A stretch of 11,890 nucleotides of DNA from Alphaproteobacteria bacterium. Lineage in GTDB: Bacteria > Pseudomonadota > Alphaproteobacteria > Sneathiellales > Sneathiellaceae. The stretch is from the NCBI GenBank assembly GCA_006226265.1, contig SBHH01000205.1:1-11890 (forward strand), given 5' to 3'. Both the position numbers and the translations under genes were made by a program. The notes under the pieces are model-generated. The model had not been told where the DNA came from. It did not search any database and saw nothing but the letters and a program-made list of their open reading frames with translations. Positions 1 to 7,108 of the stretch are shown here, piece after piece (the first letter of the stretch is position 1; each line of letters opens with the position of its first letter).

Positions 1-353
1 AAACGCTCGATTTCGATCTGGTCGAGATTTCCCATGGCAAGGCGGTTTTCCGGGGAAATCCGGGCGAAAAACATCTCAACCCGCTTGGCACCGTGCATGG
101 CGGTTACGCCGCGACACTGCTCGATTCCGCGCTCGGCTGCGCGATCCATACGGTTCTGGAACCGGGGGAGCGATACACGACCGTCGATCTCAATGTCAAA
201 TATCTCCGCGCGATGATGCCGGGCATGGGGCCGGTCACCGCAACGGCGGAAGTCGTCCATAAGGGCCGCAAGATCGCCACCTCCGAAGCACGCCTCGTCG
301 GGGAGGACGGCAAAATCTACGCGACCGGCAATACGACCTGCGCCGTATTCTGA
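1..353 (+). CDS. PaaI-family hotdog-fold thioesterase, 3' part
   Basis: The gene is cut by the left edge; the first complete codon is at base 3 and about 116 residues are visible to the TGA stop. The hallmark of the PaaI/YdiI-type acyl-CoA thioesterase family is clear: an HLNPLGTVHGGY stretch followed by LLDSALGCAI. This covers the HGG turn of the hotdog helix and the acidic residue usually involved in catalysis. A TTVDLNVKYLR strand and a C-terminal GKIYATGNTTC strand follow, as expected for the fold. Family members hydrolyse cytosolic acyl-CoA thioesters, often aromatic ones, but substrate cannot be read from sequence. No paa or other pathway gene is visible beside it, so this may be a general housecleaning enzyme. 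It converges on the NnrU gene with a 23-base gap. The family is secure; substrate is unknown. Confidence 0.88.
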   Translation, partial: TLDFDLVEISHGKAVFRGNPGEKHLNPLGTVHGGYAATLLDSALGCAIHTVLEPGERYTTVDLNVKYLRAMMPGMGPVTATAEVVHKGRKIATSEARLVGEDGKIYATGNTTCAVF

Positions 354-376
354 ATTTTCGGCCCTTCTCCCTTCAC

Positions 377-1069
377 CTAGTAAGGCATGGGGGATACGCC
401 AATCACCAGCGCATGGAAATGGAAGAAGAGGGCAAAGACGACAAGTCCCAGCAAAATACGCCACCAGAGCCTTGAGAGTGAAAAGCGCGCCCGCCCCTGC
501 AGGATCGCGAGGAAAGGAATATTTGAGGTTCGTTCCCTGAAATCCTCCCACCCCGGACCAAGCTGACGGGCCTTCTTTGCGTCGATAAGGAAGGTGCCGG
601 AAAGCGCCAGCAAGCCGATCCCGCCGAAGAATATAATTCCGGTAATATCGCCGTTATTAACGAGATGCGTGATCGACCAGAGGACAATCGCCCACATCAG
701 CGGATGACGGGAGATTGCATTGATGCCGCTATAGCTGCCCTCCGTTCCCAAGGTCTTGTCACCGCCCACAACGGTCGGGTTGGGACTGGTGTAGGATCCG
801 ATCATCAGAATGGAGGCAATGGCCATCAGTACAACTGCAAGATAGCGTCCGGCATTCCCGCTGTCCCAGAGCATTTCCCCGGTCGGTGCCTCTCCATAGG
901 CGAAGCAGAGCCAGATAAAAATGGCGATCGAGAGAATATTGAAAAAGGCCATATAACCGATATAGCCTATTTTTTCGATGATCCCCTGGCGGAGAACGCT
1001 CGACGGAATGATATGGATGGCGAGGAAGGCCAACATGGCCAGCGCGAGTTCAGATACAGTTCCTGTCAT
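377..1069 (-). CDS. NnrU-family integral membrane protein
   Basis: A 230-residue, very hydrophobic protein with about six predicted membrane segments (roughly residues 5-24, 34-56, 76-93, 120-137, 142-162 and 203-225). It matches the NnrU family, named after a protein near denitrification genes and related to plant zeta-carotene isomerase Z-ISO. Family marks include AIHIIPSS near the N-terminus (His19), the NAISRHPLMWA motif (His122, with His135 following), and the closing GWEDFRERTSNIPF region. In Z-ISO conserved histidines bind haem; whether H122 or H135 does so here is inference. I chose the ATG at 1069 because GGAG lies 7 bases upstream and the first hydrophobic segment begins at once. 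A longer reading to a TTG at 1132 adds an implausible polar leader. No nir, nor or nos gene is in view, so the denitrification link is not supported locally. Physiological role is uncertain. Confidence 0.85.
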   Translation of the reverse strand: MTGTVSELALAMLAFLAIHIIPSSVLRQGIIEKIGYIGYMAFFNILSIAIFIWLCFAYGEAPTGEMLWDSGNAGRYLAVVLMAIASILMIGSYTSPNPTVVGGDKTLGTEGSYSGINAISRHPLMWAIVLWSITHLVNNGDITGIIFFGGIGLLALSGTFLIDAKKARQLGPGWEDFRERTSNIPFLAILQGRARFSLSRLWWRILLGLVVFALFFHFHALVIGVSPMPY

Positions 1070-1163
1070 TCTTGATCTCCCCTGGTCGGAATACAGGCGC
1101 GGCGAGTGTGGCATCAAACCCGCATCTTGCAAAGAAGATTAGCGCTCCCTTGAGACCGCCGTC

Positions 1164-1178
1164 ACATTTTCGAAATGT
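1164..1178. repeat. Small inverted repeat in the gap before the NnrU gene
   Basis: ACATTT and AAATGT are exact reverse complements around a 3-base TCG loop, in the 118-base gap between the unknown 81-residue gene and the NnrU gene. It could be an operator or an intercistronic hairpin. No T-run follows on the minus strand, so it does not look like an intrinsic terminator. A 6-bp arm can occur by chance. Confidence 0.25.
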
Positions 1179-1187
1179 TGCAGGCGG

Positions 1188-1433
1188 TTACAGTCGATCG
1201 GGATATTTATCGATCGTCGCCATTCCCGCTTCCGTCAGTTTGCAGACCAGCCAATCCGGTTTGATGGGATTATCGAACCAAGGCTCCGCCCAGCCGTTTT
1301 TGAGGCAAGCGCGAATGACGGAGCGACTGATCTGCTGCCCGTCCGCATCAAAAATCGGCAGCTTGCCGCCCGGCTGATACCGGCCGAGACGGAGATATTT
1401 AAGCTGCGCAGGCGTCGGGGGCTTTTTCCTCAT
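1188..1433 (-). CDS. Conserved-looking small protein of unknown function
   Basis: An 81-residue soluble protein that I cannot assign to a named family. It starts with a basic [10 protein letters not shown] segment, continues with [14 protein letters not shown], and then has a stretch resembling a small winged helix: a helix around residues 35-48 ([14 protein letters not shown]), a turn [11 protein letters not shown], and a final strand-like [10 protein letters not shown]. This resembles the recognition helix and wing of MarR-like folds, but that is shape reading only. The ATG at 1433 was chosen over a TTG at 1466; a GGGGT stretch about 10 bases upstream may serve as ribosome binding site. The gene is read toward the NnrU gene with a 118-base gap, so cotranscription is possible but not shown, and it diverges from gpt. 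Coding status is supported by its coherent composition and lack of any better frame here. Confidence 0.65.
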   Translation of the reverse strand: MRKKPPTPAQLKYLRLGRYQPGGKLPIFDADGQQISRSVIRACLKNGWAEPWFDNPIKPDWLVCKLTEAGMATIDKYPDRL

Positions 1434-1510
1434 GCTTGAGTTTACCCCAGAATGGCGCGGGATCAAAATATCGGCGGGCAGTTCCGTGCCTCATCTCCAA
1501 TCGGGGCTTT

Positions 1511-1554
1511 TATTCCGTCCGAAGCCGGTTTAAAAACAATGCCTCTATTCCGTC
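1511..1554. repeat. Nine-base direct repeat upstream of gpt
   Basis: TATTCCGTC occurs at 1511-1519 and again at 1546-1554, 35 bases apart start to start, in the 143-base spacer between the unknown minus-strand gene and gpt. Its placement upstream of a start could mark tandem regulator sites, but chance is a fair alternative. I see no convincing -35/-10 pair on either strand in this spacer, although it must hold divergent promoters. Confidence 0.25.
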
Positions 1555-1576
1555 ACATGCAATCGAGGGACAGGCA

Positions 1577-2074
1577 ATGGCAGAAGGCGCCGGATATACC
1601 AAATATTTCCCCGTATCCTGGGAAGAACTTCACCGCAACGGCCGAGCGCTTGCCTGGCGGTTGATGGAGAAGGCGCCGTTCAAGGGCGTCGTGGCGGTGA
1701 CGCGGGGCGGCCTTGTCCCGGCAGCAATTGTCGCGCGCGAGCTCAACATTCGGCAGATCGAAACCGTCTGCATTTCCGCCTATCGCGATGACAAGTCGGT
1801 CGGCGAGGTCAATCTTGTGAAGGATATCGAGCTACCGGACGGCGGTGAGGGCTGGGTCATTGTCGATGATCTGGTCGATAGCGGCATTACCGCCCGCCAT
1901 GTCCGCAAAATGATCCCGAACGCGCATTTTGCAACGATCTATGCCAAGCCCAAAGGGCTGGAGCAGGTCGATACCTTCATCACCGAAGTGAGCCAGGACA
2001 CCTGGATCCTGTTCCCCTGGGATCAGGCGCCGTCCTTCGTGAAACCGATTGTCGAGGAAAACGGGAACGGATAA
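1577..2074 (+). CDS. gpt: Xanthine-guanine phosphoribosyltransferase
   Basis: A 165-residue type I phosphoribosyltransferase that transfers the ribose phosphate of PRPP to guanine, xanthine and, less well, hypoxanthine in purine salvage. The PRPP-binding signature [13 protein letters not shown] is at about residues 94-106, with two adjacent Asp residues before the loop. An early VTRGGLVPA loop lies at 41-49, and [12 protein letters not shown] is at 117-127. The C-terminal DTWILFPWD at 142-149 matches the base-recognition segment of E. coli Gpt (DTWIEQPWD there), including the conserved Trp. The ATG at 1577 gives [15 protein letters not shown] and has GAGGGA 6 bases upstream. An in-frame TTG at 1436 would add 47 unlikely residues. 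hyi begins 3 bases after the stop, so the two are almost certainly cotranscribed. The length fits the family (E. coli 152 residues). Assignment is secure. Confidence 0.95.
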   Translation: MAEGAGYTKYFPVSWEELHRNGRALAWRLMEKAPFKGVVAVTRGGLVPAAIVARELNIRQIETVCISAYRDDKSVGEVNLVKDIELPDGGEGWVIVDDLVDSGITARHVRKMIPNAHFATIYAKPKGLEQVDTFITEVSQDTWILFPWDQAPSFVKPIVEENGNG

Positions 2075-2077
2075 GTC

Positions 2078-2857
2078 ATGCTGAAATTCGCCGCCAATTT
2101 AAGCTTTCTCTATCAGGACCTTCCTTTTCTGGACCGGTTCGGAGCCGCCGCGAATGACGGCTTCAAGGGCGTCGAATATCTCTTTCCGTTTGACTGGCCC
2201 GCGATGGAGATCAAAGCCCTTCTGGATCAGAACGGCTTGACGCAAGTGCTGTTCAATGCCCGCCCCGGCGATTTTGCGAAAGGCGAACGGGGTCTCGCCG
2301 CGATGCCGGGCCGGGAAGCGGAATTCCGTGACAATCTGGCCGAAGCGCTTAATTATGCAAAGGCGCTTCAATGCGACAGGGTGCATATCATGGCGGGCCT
2401 TCGCCATGAGGCGCTCGGGCCCGATGAACAACTCGGCTGCTATAAAAAGAACCTCTCCCTCGCGGCGGCGGAATGCGCGAAGGCAGGTGTCACTGCCCTG
2501 ATCGAGCCGATCAACACCGAGGATATGCCAGGTTATTTCCTTGAAAATGTTGCGATGGCGCTTCCCATCTTAAAAGAGATCGATCATCCGTCCCTTCGCC
2601 TGCAATTCGATGTCTATCATGCGCAGAAGACGGGTGGGAACCTGACCCGTCAGTTCACCGAGGCTGCGCCCCTCGTCCATCATGTGCAGATCGCCAATCC
2701 GCCGCAGAGGTTCGAACCCGGCAAGGGGGAAATCAATTACCCCTATATATTCGAAATGCTGGAAGCTGCCCGATATGACGGCTGGATCGGCTGCGAATAC
2801 AAACCTTCCACTGGCAGGGGCGCGGCGCTTCACTGGGCCCGGGGGCTGATCGGCTGA
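2078..2857 (+). CDS. hyi: Hydroxypyruvate isomerase family protein
   Basis: A 259-residue TIM-barrel sugar isomerase of the Hyi/OtnI group. The canonical reaction interconverts hydroxypyruvate and tartronate semialdehyde in glyoxylate metabolism. The N-terminus MLKFAANLSFLYQDLPFLDR is typical. The two catalytic, metal-binding glutamates are at E143 (LIEPINTEDMPGYF) and E240 (WIGCEYKPS). The other metal ligands fit D178 (LQFDVYHAQ) and Q204 (HHVQIANPP). Length is the family's usual one. The start ATG sits 3 bases after the gpt stop, which points to translational coupling. No gcl, glxR or glycerate kinase is in view, so the cellular substrate could instead be another small 2-oxo acid, as in the related 2-oxo-tetronate isomerase OtnI. 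The family call is firm; exact substrate is inferred. Confidence 0.87.
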   Translation: MLKFAANLSFLYQDLPFLDRFGAAANDGFKGVEYLFPFDWPAMEIKALLDQNGLTQVLFNARPGDFAKGERGLAAMPGREAEFRDNLAEALNYAKALQCDRVHIMAGLRHEALGPDEQLGCYKKNLSLAAAECAKAGVTALIEPINTEDMPGYFLENVAMALPILKEIDHPSLRLQFDVYHAQKTGGNLTRQFTEAAPLVHHVQIANPPQRFEPGKGEINYPYIFEMLEAARYDGWIGCEYKPSTGRGAALHWARGLIG

Positions 2858-2892
2858 CGCCTTCCCCCAAGTCCCGCCATCCGCAACGGATA

Positions 2893-2919
2893 TTGAAACT
2901 TTCCCGCATTAGGGATACA
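2893..2919 (+). promoter_or_regulatory. Possible sigma-70-like promoter upstream of clc
   Basis: TTGAAA at 2893-2898 is followed after 15 bases by GATACA at 2914-2919. The spacing is short and the -10 match partial, so this is a weak prediction. It lies in the 121-base spacer between hyi and the CLC gene, where a new transcript could begin. Confidence 0.25.
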
Positions 2920-2920
2920 C

Positions 2921-2939
2921 CATTGGGTAAGGGCCAATG
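2921..2939. repeat. Inverted repeat between hyi and clc
   Basis: CATTGG (2921-2926) and CCAATG (2934-2939) form a perfect 6-bp inverted repeat with a 7-base centre, 39 bases before the clc start. It could be an operator just downstream of the proposed promoter, or a leader hairpin. No T-run follows, so a terminator for hyi is not supported. Confidence 0.35.
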
Positions 2940-2978
2940 CCCTGCCCGTACCGTGTATCTTAACTATCTGGCTCCCAA

Positions 2979-4772
2979 ATGGCCGTCACCGAGACATCCC
3001 GTACCCGGGAAAAAATCCTGAATCCGATCCTTACTGCGACAAGCAGCATGCCGGTCAAGCTGCTGGCCTGCGCCATCGCCATCGGTCTCCTGTCGGGTTT
3101 CGGTGCGATTGCCTTTCGAATTGCGATCAATCAGATCACGACCCTTTTCTATGGTTATGGGGGCCATTCCATCGTCGCCAATGCCGACAGCCTGCCTTGG
3201 TGGCAGGTGCTGGTCATTCCGATTGGCGGCGGACTTTTCATCGGCCTGTTCTGGAAATTCATCCTGCCGGACGGTCGCGCACAAGGGGTCGCCGACGTGA
3301 TCGAAGCGGTGATCGTCACCCGCGGCAAGATGAAATTCTGGTCCGGCCTTGGCGGCTTTTTCATCAGTGCGCTCACTCTCGGCTGCGGCGGTTCCAGTGG
3401 CCGGGAAGGCCCGGTCGTTCATTTCTGCGCCCTGCTTGCAAGCCAGCTTGGCCAGCGGTTGCGGCTGCCGTCCCGCTATTACCTGACGCTGATCGCTTGC
3501 GGCGTGGCATCGGGCGTTGCCGCCTCCTTCAACGCGCCGATTGCCGGGATGTTCTTTGCGCTGGAAGTCGTGGTTGGCTCCCTCGCAACGCAGGCCTTTG
3601 CACCCATTGTCATTGCCTCGGTCATCGGAACGGTCATCAGCCGCATCTTCATAGGTGACTTCCCGGCCTTTATCATTCCGCATTACGATATCGTGTCCTT
3701 CTGGGAATTCCCGGCCATCGCCATGCTGGGCGCAGTCGCGGCCCTGGTCTCGCTGATTTTCATCTGGAGTATTTCCTTCGCTGAGAGAACCATCGATCTC
3801 TTCCATGTTCCGGAAATACTGCGCCCGGCGGCAGGCGGCGCGGTTCTCGGCGGCATCGCCATTTTCTTTCCGCAGATCATCGGCGTGGGATATGAAGCGA
3901 CGGATACCGCGCTCAAAGGCCATTATCCGCTCCTCCTCCTCCTGACCCTGATTGTCATGAAGACGGTTGCGGTGGGTGTGACTTTCGGAGCGCGGTTCGG
4001 CGGCGGCTTCTTTTCCCCCTCTCTCTTCTTAGGGGCCATGACGGGCGGGGCGTTCGGCATTATTTCCTCCGCCGTTTTTCCGGAAATGGCGGCAAGCCAT
4101 GGCCTCTATGCCATCATCGGTATGTCGGCGGTGGCGGCCTCGGTTCTCGGCGCGCCGATCTCGACTATTCTGATTGTCTTTGAGCTGACCGGCGACTATC
4201 GGATTTCCATTGCCGTGATGGTCGCCGTATCGGTCGCGACGCTCATCACCAAGCATCTTTTCGGCCGTAGCATCTTCCAGACCCAGTTGCTTGCCCGCAA
4301 TGTTGATGTAAACGAAAGCCGGGCGCTCCGCCAGCTTTCCTTCCGGCAGGTGCGTGCCATCATGGACCGGGAATTTATCGAGGTGCCCAAAAACGCGACC
4401 ATGCCCGAGCTTCGCGCCATCGTCACCAGCACGAATCACGACAAATTCGTGGTGGTGGAGCCCGAAAGCCATGAGTTCATCGGCCGCATCGACTATAGCG
4501 ACCTCAAGACCGGCCTGTTTGGGGAGGATCCGGACGGCGCCCTCATCGCCCTCGATCTTGTCCATGACGAAAGCCACGTGCTCTATCCCGACACCAGCCT
4601 GAAAGCCGCGATCAAGATGATTGAAGAGGCCGGGATCGAGCATGTCCCCGTCATCAACCGGACGGAGGAAAAACGCCTGATCGGCATCCTGCATCACAAG
4701 GACCTGCTGCATGCCTATAATGCCGCGCTGTTGTCGGCACAGGATGATACGCGTGACAAAGTTTTCCACTGA
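2979..4772 (+). CDS. CLC-type chloride channel/transporter with two CBS domains
   Basis: A 597-residue CLC family membrane protein. The membrane part is about residues 25-435, followed by a cytosolic CBS pair at roughly 460-515 and 525-585 (the second ends IEHVPVINRTEEKRLIGI). CLC marks are the gating glutamate motif SSGREGPVVHF (E143), FNAPIAGMFFALE (184-196) and GGGFFSPSLFLGA (341-353). By hand alignment with E. coli ClcA, the gating Glu148 is kept. However, the internal proton Glu203 falls on Val197 (ALEVVV), the Ser107 motif GSGIP reads AQGVA (Gln102), and Tyr445 falls on Phe433 (SIFQTQL). Val at the proton position is what animal CLC channels carry, which hints at uncoupled or channel-like transport; that is inference. 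CBS pairs usually bind adenine nucleotides. The start ATG has no strong ribosome binding site. The uvrD gene follows after 47 bases and could be cotranscribed. Confidence 0.93.
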   Translation: MAVTETSRTREKILNPILTATSSMPVKLLACAIAIGLLSGFGAIAFRIAINQITTLFYGYGGHSIVANADSLPWWQVLVIPIGGGLFIGLFWKFILPDGRAQGVADVIEAVIVTRGKMKFWSGLGGFFISALTLGCGGSSGREGPVVHFCALLASQLGQRLRLPSRYYLTLIACGVASGVAASFNAPIAGMFFALEVVVGSLATQAFAPIVIASVIGTVISRIFIGDFPAFIIPHYDIVSFWEFPAIAMLGAVAALVSLIFIWSISFAERTIDLFHVPEILRPAAGGAVLGGIAIFFPQIIGVGYEATDTALKGHYPLLLLLTLIVMKTVAVGVTFGARFGGGFFSPSLFLGAMTGGAFGIISSAVFPEMAASHGLYAIIGMSAVAASVLGAPISTILIVFELTGDYRISIAVMVAVSVATLITKHLFGRSIFQTQLLARNVDVNESRALRQLSFRQVRAIMDREFIEVPKNATMPELRAIVTSTNHDKFVVVEPESHEFIGRIDYSDLKTGLFGEDPDGALIALDLVHDESHVLYPDTSLKAAIKMIEEAGIEHVPVINRTEEKRLIGILHHKDLLHAYNAALLSAQDDTRDKVFH

Positions 4773-4819
4773 AATGTGATGCCGGGCAGTAGCCTCTCGC
4801 CGGTCATTGGGGTATATCA

Positions 4820-7108
4820 ATGACAATGAACGATATCTTCGACATAGGCTCCTTCCTCTCCCCGTCTGAGGGCACCCCTGCTCCCGATCTTTCCTATCTC
4901 GACGGGCTGAACGAGGCACAGCGCGCAGCGGTCGAGGCCCTCGACGGACCGGTTCTGGTGCTGGCAGGCGCGGGCACCGGCAAGACGCGGGTGCTGATCT
5001 CCCGCCTTGCCCATATCCTCAATAACCGCGATGTCCGCCCCTGGGAGATTCTCGCCGTCACCTTCACCAACAAGGCGGCGGCGGAGATGCAGGAGCGCAC
5101 CGCCGGGATCATCGGCCCGAAAGCCGCGGAAATCCGGCTTGGCACTTTTCATTCCATCGGCGTCTGGCTGCTCCGTCGCCACGCCGACCTGATCGGCTTT
5201 TCCAGCAACTTTACCATTCTCGATACCGATGACCAGCTTCGCCTGCTGAAGCAGATCATGACGGAAGAAGGGATCGATCAGAAGAAATGGCCGCCGCGCG
5301 GTCTCGCCGCTGTGATCGACCGCTGGAAGGACAAGGGCCTTCGTCCCGAACAGGTGCAGGGATCGGATGCGAACGGCTTTGCCCATGGCCGCGCGAAGGC
5401 GCTTTACGCGCTCTATCAGGAACGCCTGAAGGCGCAAAACGCCTGCGATTTCGGCGATCTTCTCCTGCATATCCTGACGCTTTTTCAAAAGAGTCCGGAA
5501 ACGCTCGCCCTCTATCAGGCACGGTTCAAATATATTCTGGTGGATGAGTATCAGGACACCAACGTCGCGCAATATCTACTCTTGCGCCTGCTCGCGCAGA
5601 AGCACCGCAATATCTGCTGCGTCGGCGACGATGACCAGTCGATCTATGGTTGGCGCGGGGCGGAGGTCGGCAATATCCTGAAATTCGAGGATGATTTCCC
5701 GGGTGCGAAAGTCATCCGTCTTGAGCGGAACTACCGCTCTACCTCGCATATTCTGGGCGCGGCATCCGGCCTTATCGCGAAAAATGAGGGGCGGCTCGGA
5801 AAGACGTTATTCACCGAAGGCAACGACGGCGAGCAGGTCACTTTGAAAGGTCTCTGGGATGGCAACCAAGAGGCAAGCTGGATCGCCGAGGAGATTGAGG
5901 CGCTGCAAAGGAACGGGCGCAGCCTGAAAGACATGGCGATCCTCGTCCGGGCCAGCTTCCAGACCCGCGATTTTGAAGAATGCTTTCTCACCCTTGGCAT
6001 CAAATACCGGGTGATCGGGGGTTTGCGGTTTTACGAGCGGCGGGAAATCCGCGATGTGCTGGCCTATCTTCGCGTCATCAACCAGCCCGACGACGATCTC
6101 GCGTTTGAGCGGATTTATAACCTGCCGAAACGGGGGCTCGGTGCAAAGGCGCTTGAAACCCTGCGTAAAATCGGACGGGAGGCACAGCTTTCCTTAAGCC
6201 GCGCCGCCGAATTTGCCGTCGAGGCAGAAGCCTTCAAAGGCAAGCCCCTCGCCGCGCTTCGCGATCTTGTGGAGAATTTCGAGAACTGGCGCGCGCAAAA
6301 GGACCTGATCCCGCCCGCCGAGCTGATCGAGACCGTGCTGGAAGAGAGCGGCTACTTCGAGATGTGGCGGCAGGACAAGACGCCGGAGGCCGAAGGAAAG
6401 CGCGAAAACCTGAAAGAGCTGATCATCGCGCTCGAAGGTTATGACAGCCTCGGCCAGTTTCTGGAGCATGTCTCGCTGGTCATGGAAAACAACGCCAATC
6501 CCACCGATGAAATGGTCAGCCTGATGACGCTTCATGCGGCGAAGGGTCTTGAATATGACGTCGTCTTCCTGCCCGGATGGGAGGAAGGGCTGTTCCCGCA
6601 TCAGCGCGCCCTTGACGAGAACGGCGTCGCGGCACTGGAGGAGGAACGCCGCCTCGCCTATGTCGGCATCACCCGCGCGAAGGAGCGGTGCTATATCAGC
6701 CATGCGAGCAACCGGCGCATTCACGGGCAGTGGCAATCCTCCCTGCCGAGCCGTTTCGTCGATGAACTGCCGCGCCATCACATCGCCGATCTTTCCGATA
6801 CTGCGCTTTATCATTCTGGGGTTCGGGGCGGCACGCGGGAGACGGAGGTGGACTGGAAACTCTCCGCCCCGTCGCATCTCTCTTCCATTCTTGAAAAGCG
6901 CGCCGCCGCCAATAAATCCTTCGTCGATAACAGCACCAAGCCGGTCGGCGCGGGCACAGACGAAAGCGGCTTCGCCGTCGGCAGTCGCATTTTTCACCAG
7001 AAATTCGGCTATGGCCGGATTGTCCGCAAAGACGGCCCCAAACTCGAAATCGCTTTCGAGAAGGCCGGCATCAAGAAAGTGATGGAAAATTTTGTCCAGG
7101 CCGCCTGA
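4820..7108 (+). CDS. uvrD: ATP-dependent DNA helicase, UvrD/PcrA type
   Basis: A 762-residue superfamily 1A, 3'-5' DNA helicase used in nucleotide excision repair, mismatch repair and clearing of replication or recombination blocks. All motifs are present in order: Q motif LNEAQRAAV (30-38), Walker A AGAGTGKT (49-56), AVTFTNKAAAEM (79-90), Walker B VDEYQDTN (241-248), GDDDQSIYGWRGA (269-281), LERNYRST (301-308), MTLHAAKGLEYD (569-580) and YVGITRAKER (614-623). The C-terminal 45 residues (GSRIFHQKFGYGRIV onward) form the Tudor-like tail seen in PcrA/UvrD that contacts RNA polymerase. The ATG at 4820 has TGGGG 7 bases upstream; an in-frame ATG at 4826 is an alternative. The end overlaps the start of prmA by 17 bases. 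UvrD and PcrA cannot be separated by motifs alone, so the symbol follows proteobacterial usage. Confidence 0.95.
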   Translation: MTMNDIFDIGSFLSPSEGTPAPDLSYLDGLNEAQRAAVEALDGPVLVLAGAGTGKTRVLISRLAHILNNRDVRPWEILAVTFTNKAAAEMQERTAGIIGPKAAEIRLGTFHSIGVWLLRRHADLIGFSSNFTILDTDDQLRLLKQIMTEEGIDQKKWPPRGLAAVIDRWKDKGLRPEQVQGSDANGFAHGRAKALYALYQERLKAQNACDFGDLLLHILTLFQKSPETLALYQARFKYILVDEYQDTNVAQYLLLRLLAQKHRNICCVGDDDQSIYGWRGAEVGNILKFEDDFPGAKVIRLERNYRSTSHILGAASGLIAKNEGRLGKTLFTEGNDGEQVTLKGLWDGNQEASWIAEEIEALQRNGRSLKDMAILVRASFQTRDFEECFLTLGIKYRVIGGLRFYERREIRDVLAYLRVINQPDDDLAFERIYNLPKRGLGAKALETLRKIGREAQLSLSRAAEFAVEAEAFKGKPLAALRDLVENFENWRAQKDLIPPAELIETVLEESGYFEMWRQDKTPEAEGKRENLKELIIALEGYDSLGQFLEHVSLVMENNANPTDEMVSLMTLHAAKGLEYDVVFLPGWEEGLFPHQRALDENGVAALEEERRLAYVGITRAKERCYISHASNRRIHGQWQSSLPSRFVDELPRHHIADLSDTALYHSGVRGGTRETEVDWKLSAPSHLSSILEKRAAANKSFVDNSTKPVGAGTDESGFAVGSRIFHQKFGYGRIVRKDGPKLEIAFEKAGIKKVMENFVQAA

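Noticed and set aside
1436..1576. Upstream extension of gpt to a TTG at 1436
   Set aside because: It would add 47 residues with no family match, while the ATG at 1577 has a strong ribosome binding site and gives the expected N-terminus.
2858..2978. Possible fluoride riboswitch before clc, as seen for some fluoride-exporting CLC genes
   Set aside because: I could not find the conserved fluoride riboswitch pattern, and the CLC protein does not show the features of the fluoride-specific clade that I know.
2964..3923. A 319-codon open frame on the minus strand, antisense to clc
   Set aside because: It is highly charged, low in hydrophobic residues and matches no family. It is a by-product of codon bias in the clc gene, which has full CLC motifs on the other strand.
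4029..4919. A 296-codon minus-strand open frame across the end of clc and the start of uvrD
   Set aside because: It lies opposite well-supported CBS domains and the helicase N-terminus, and its translation has no family features.
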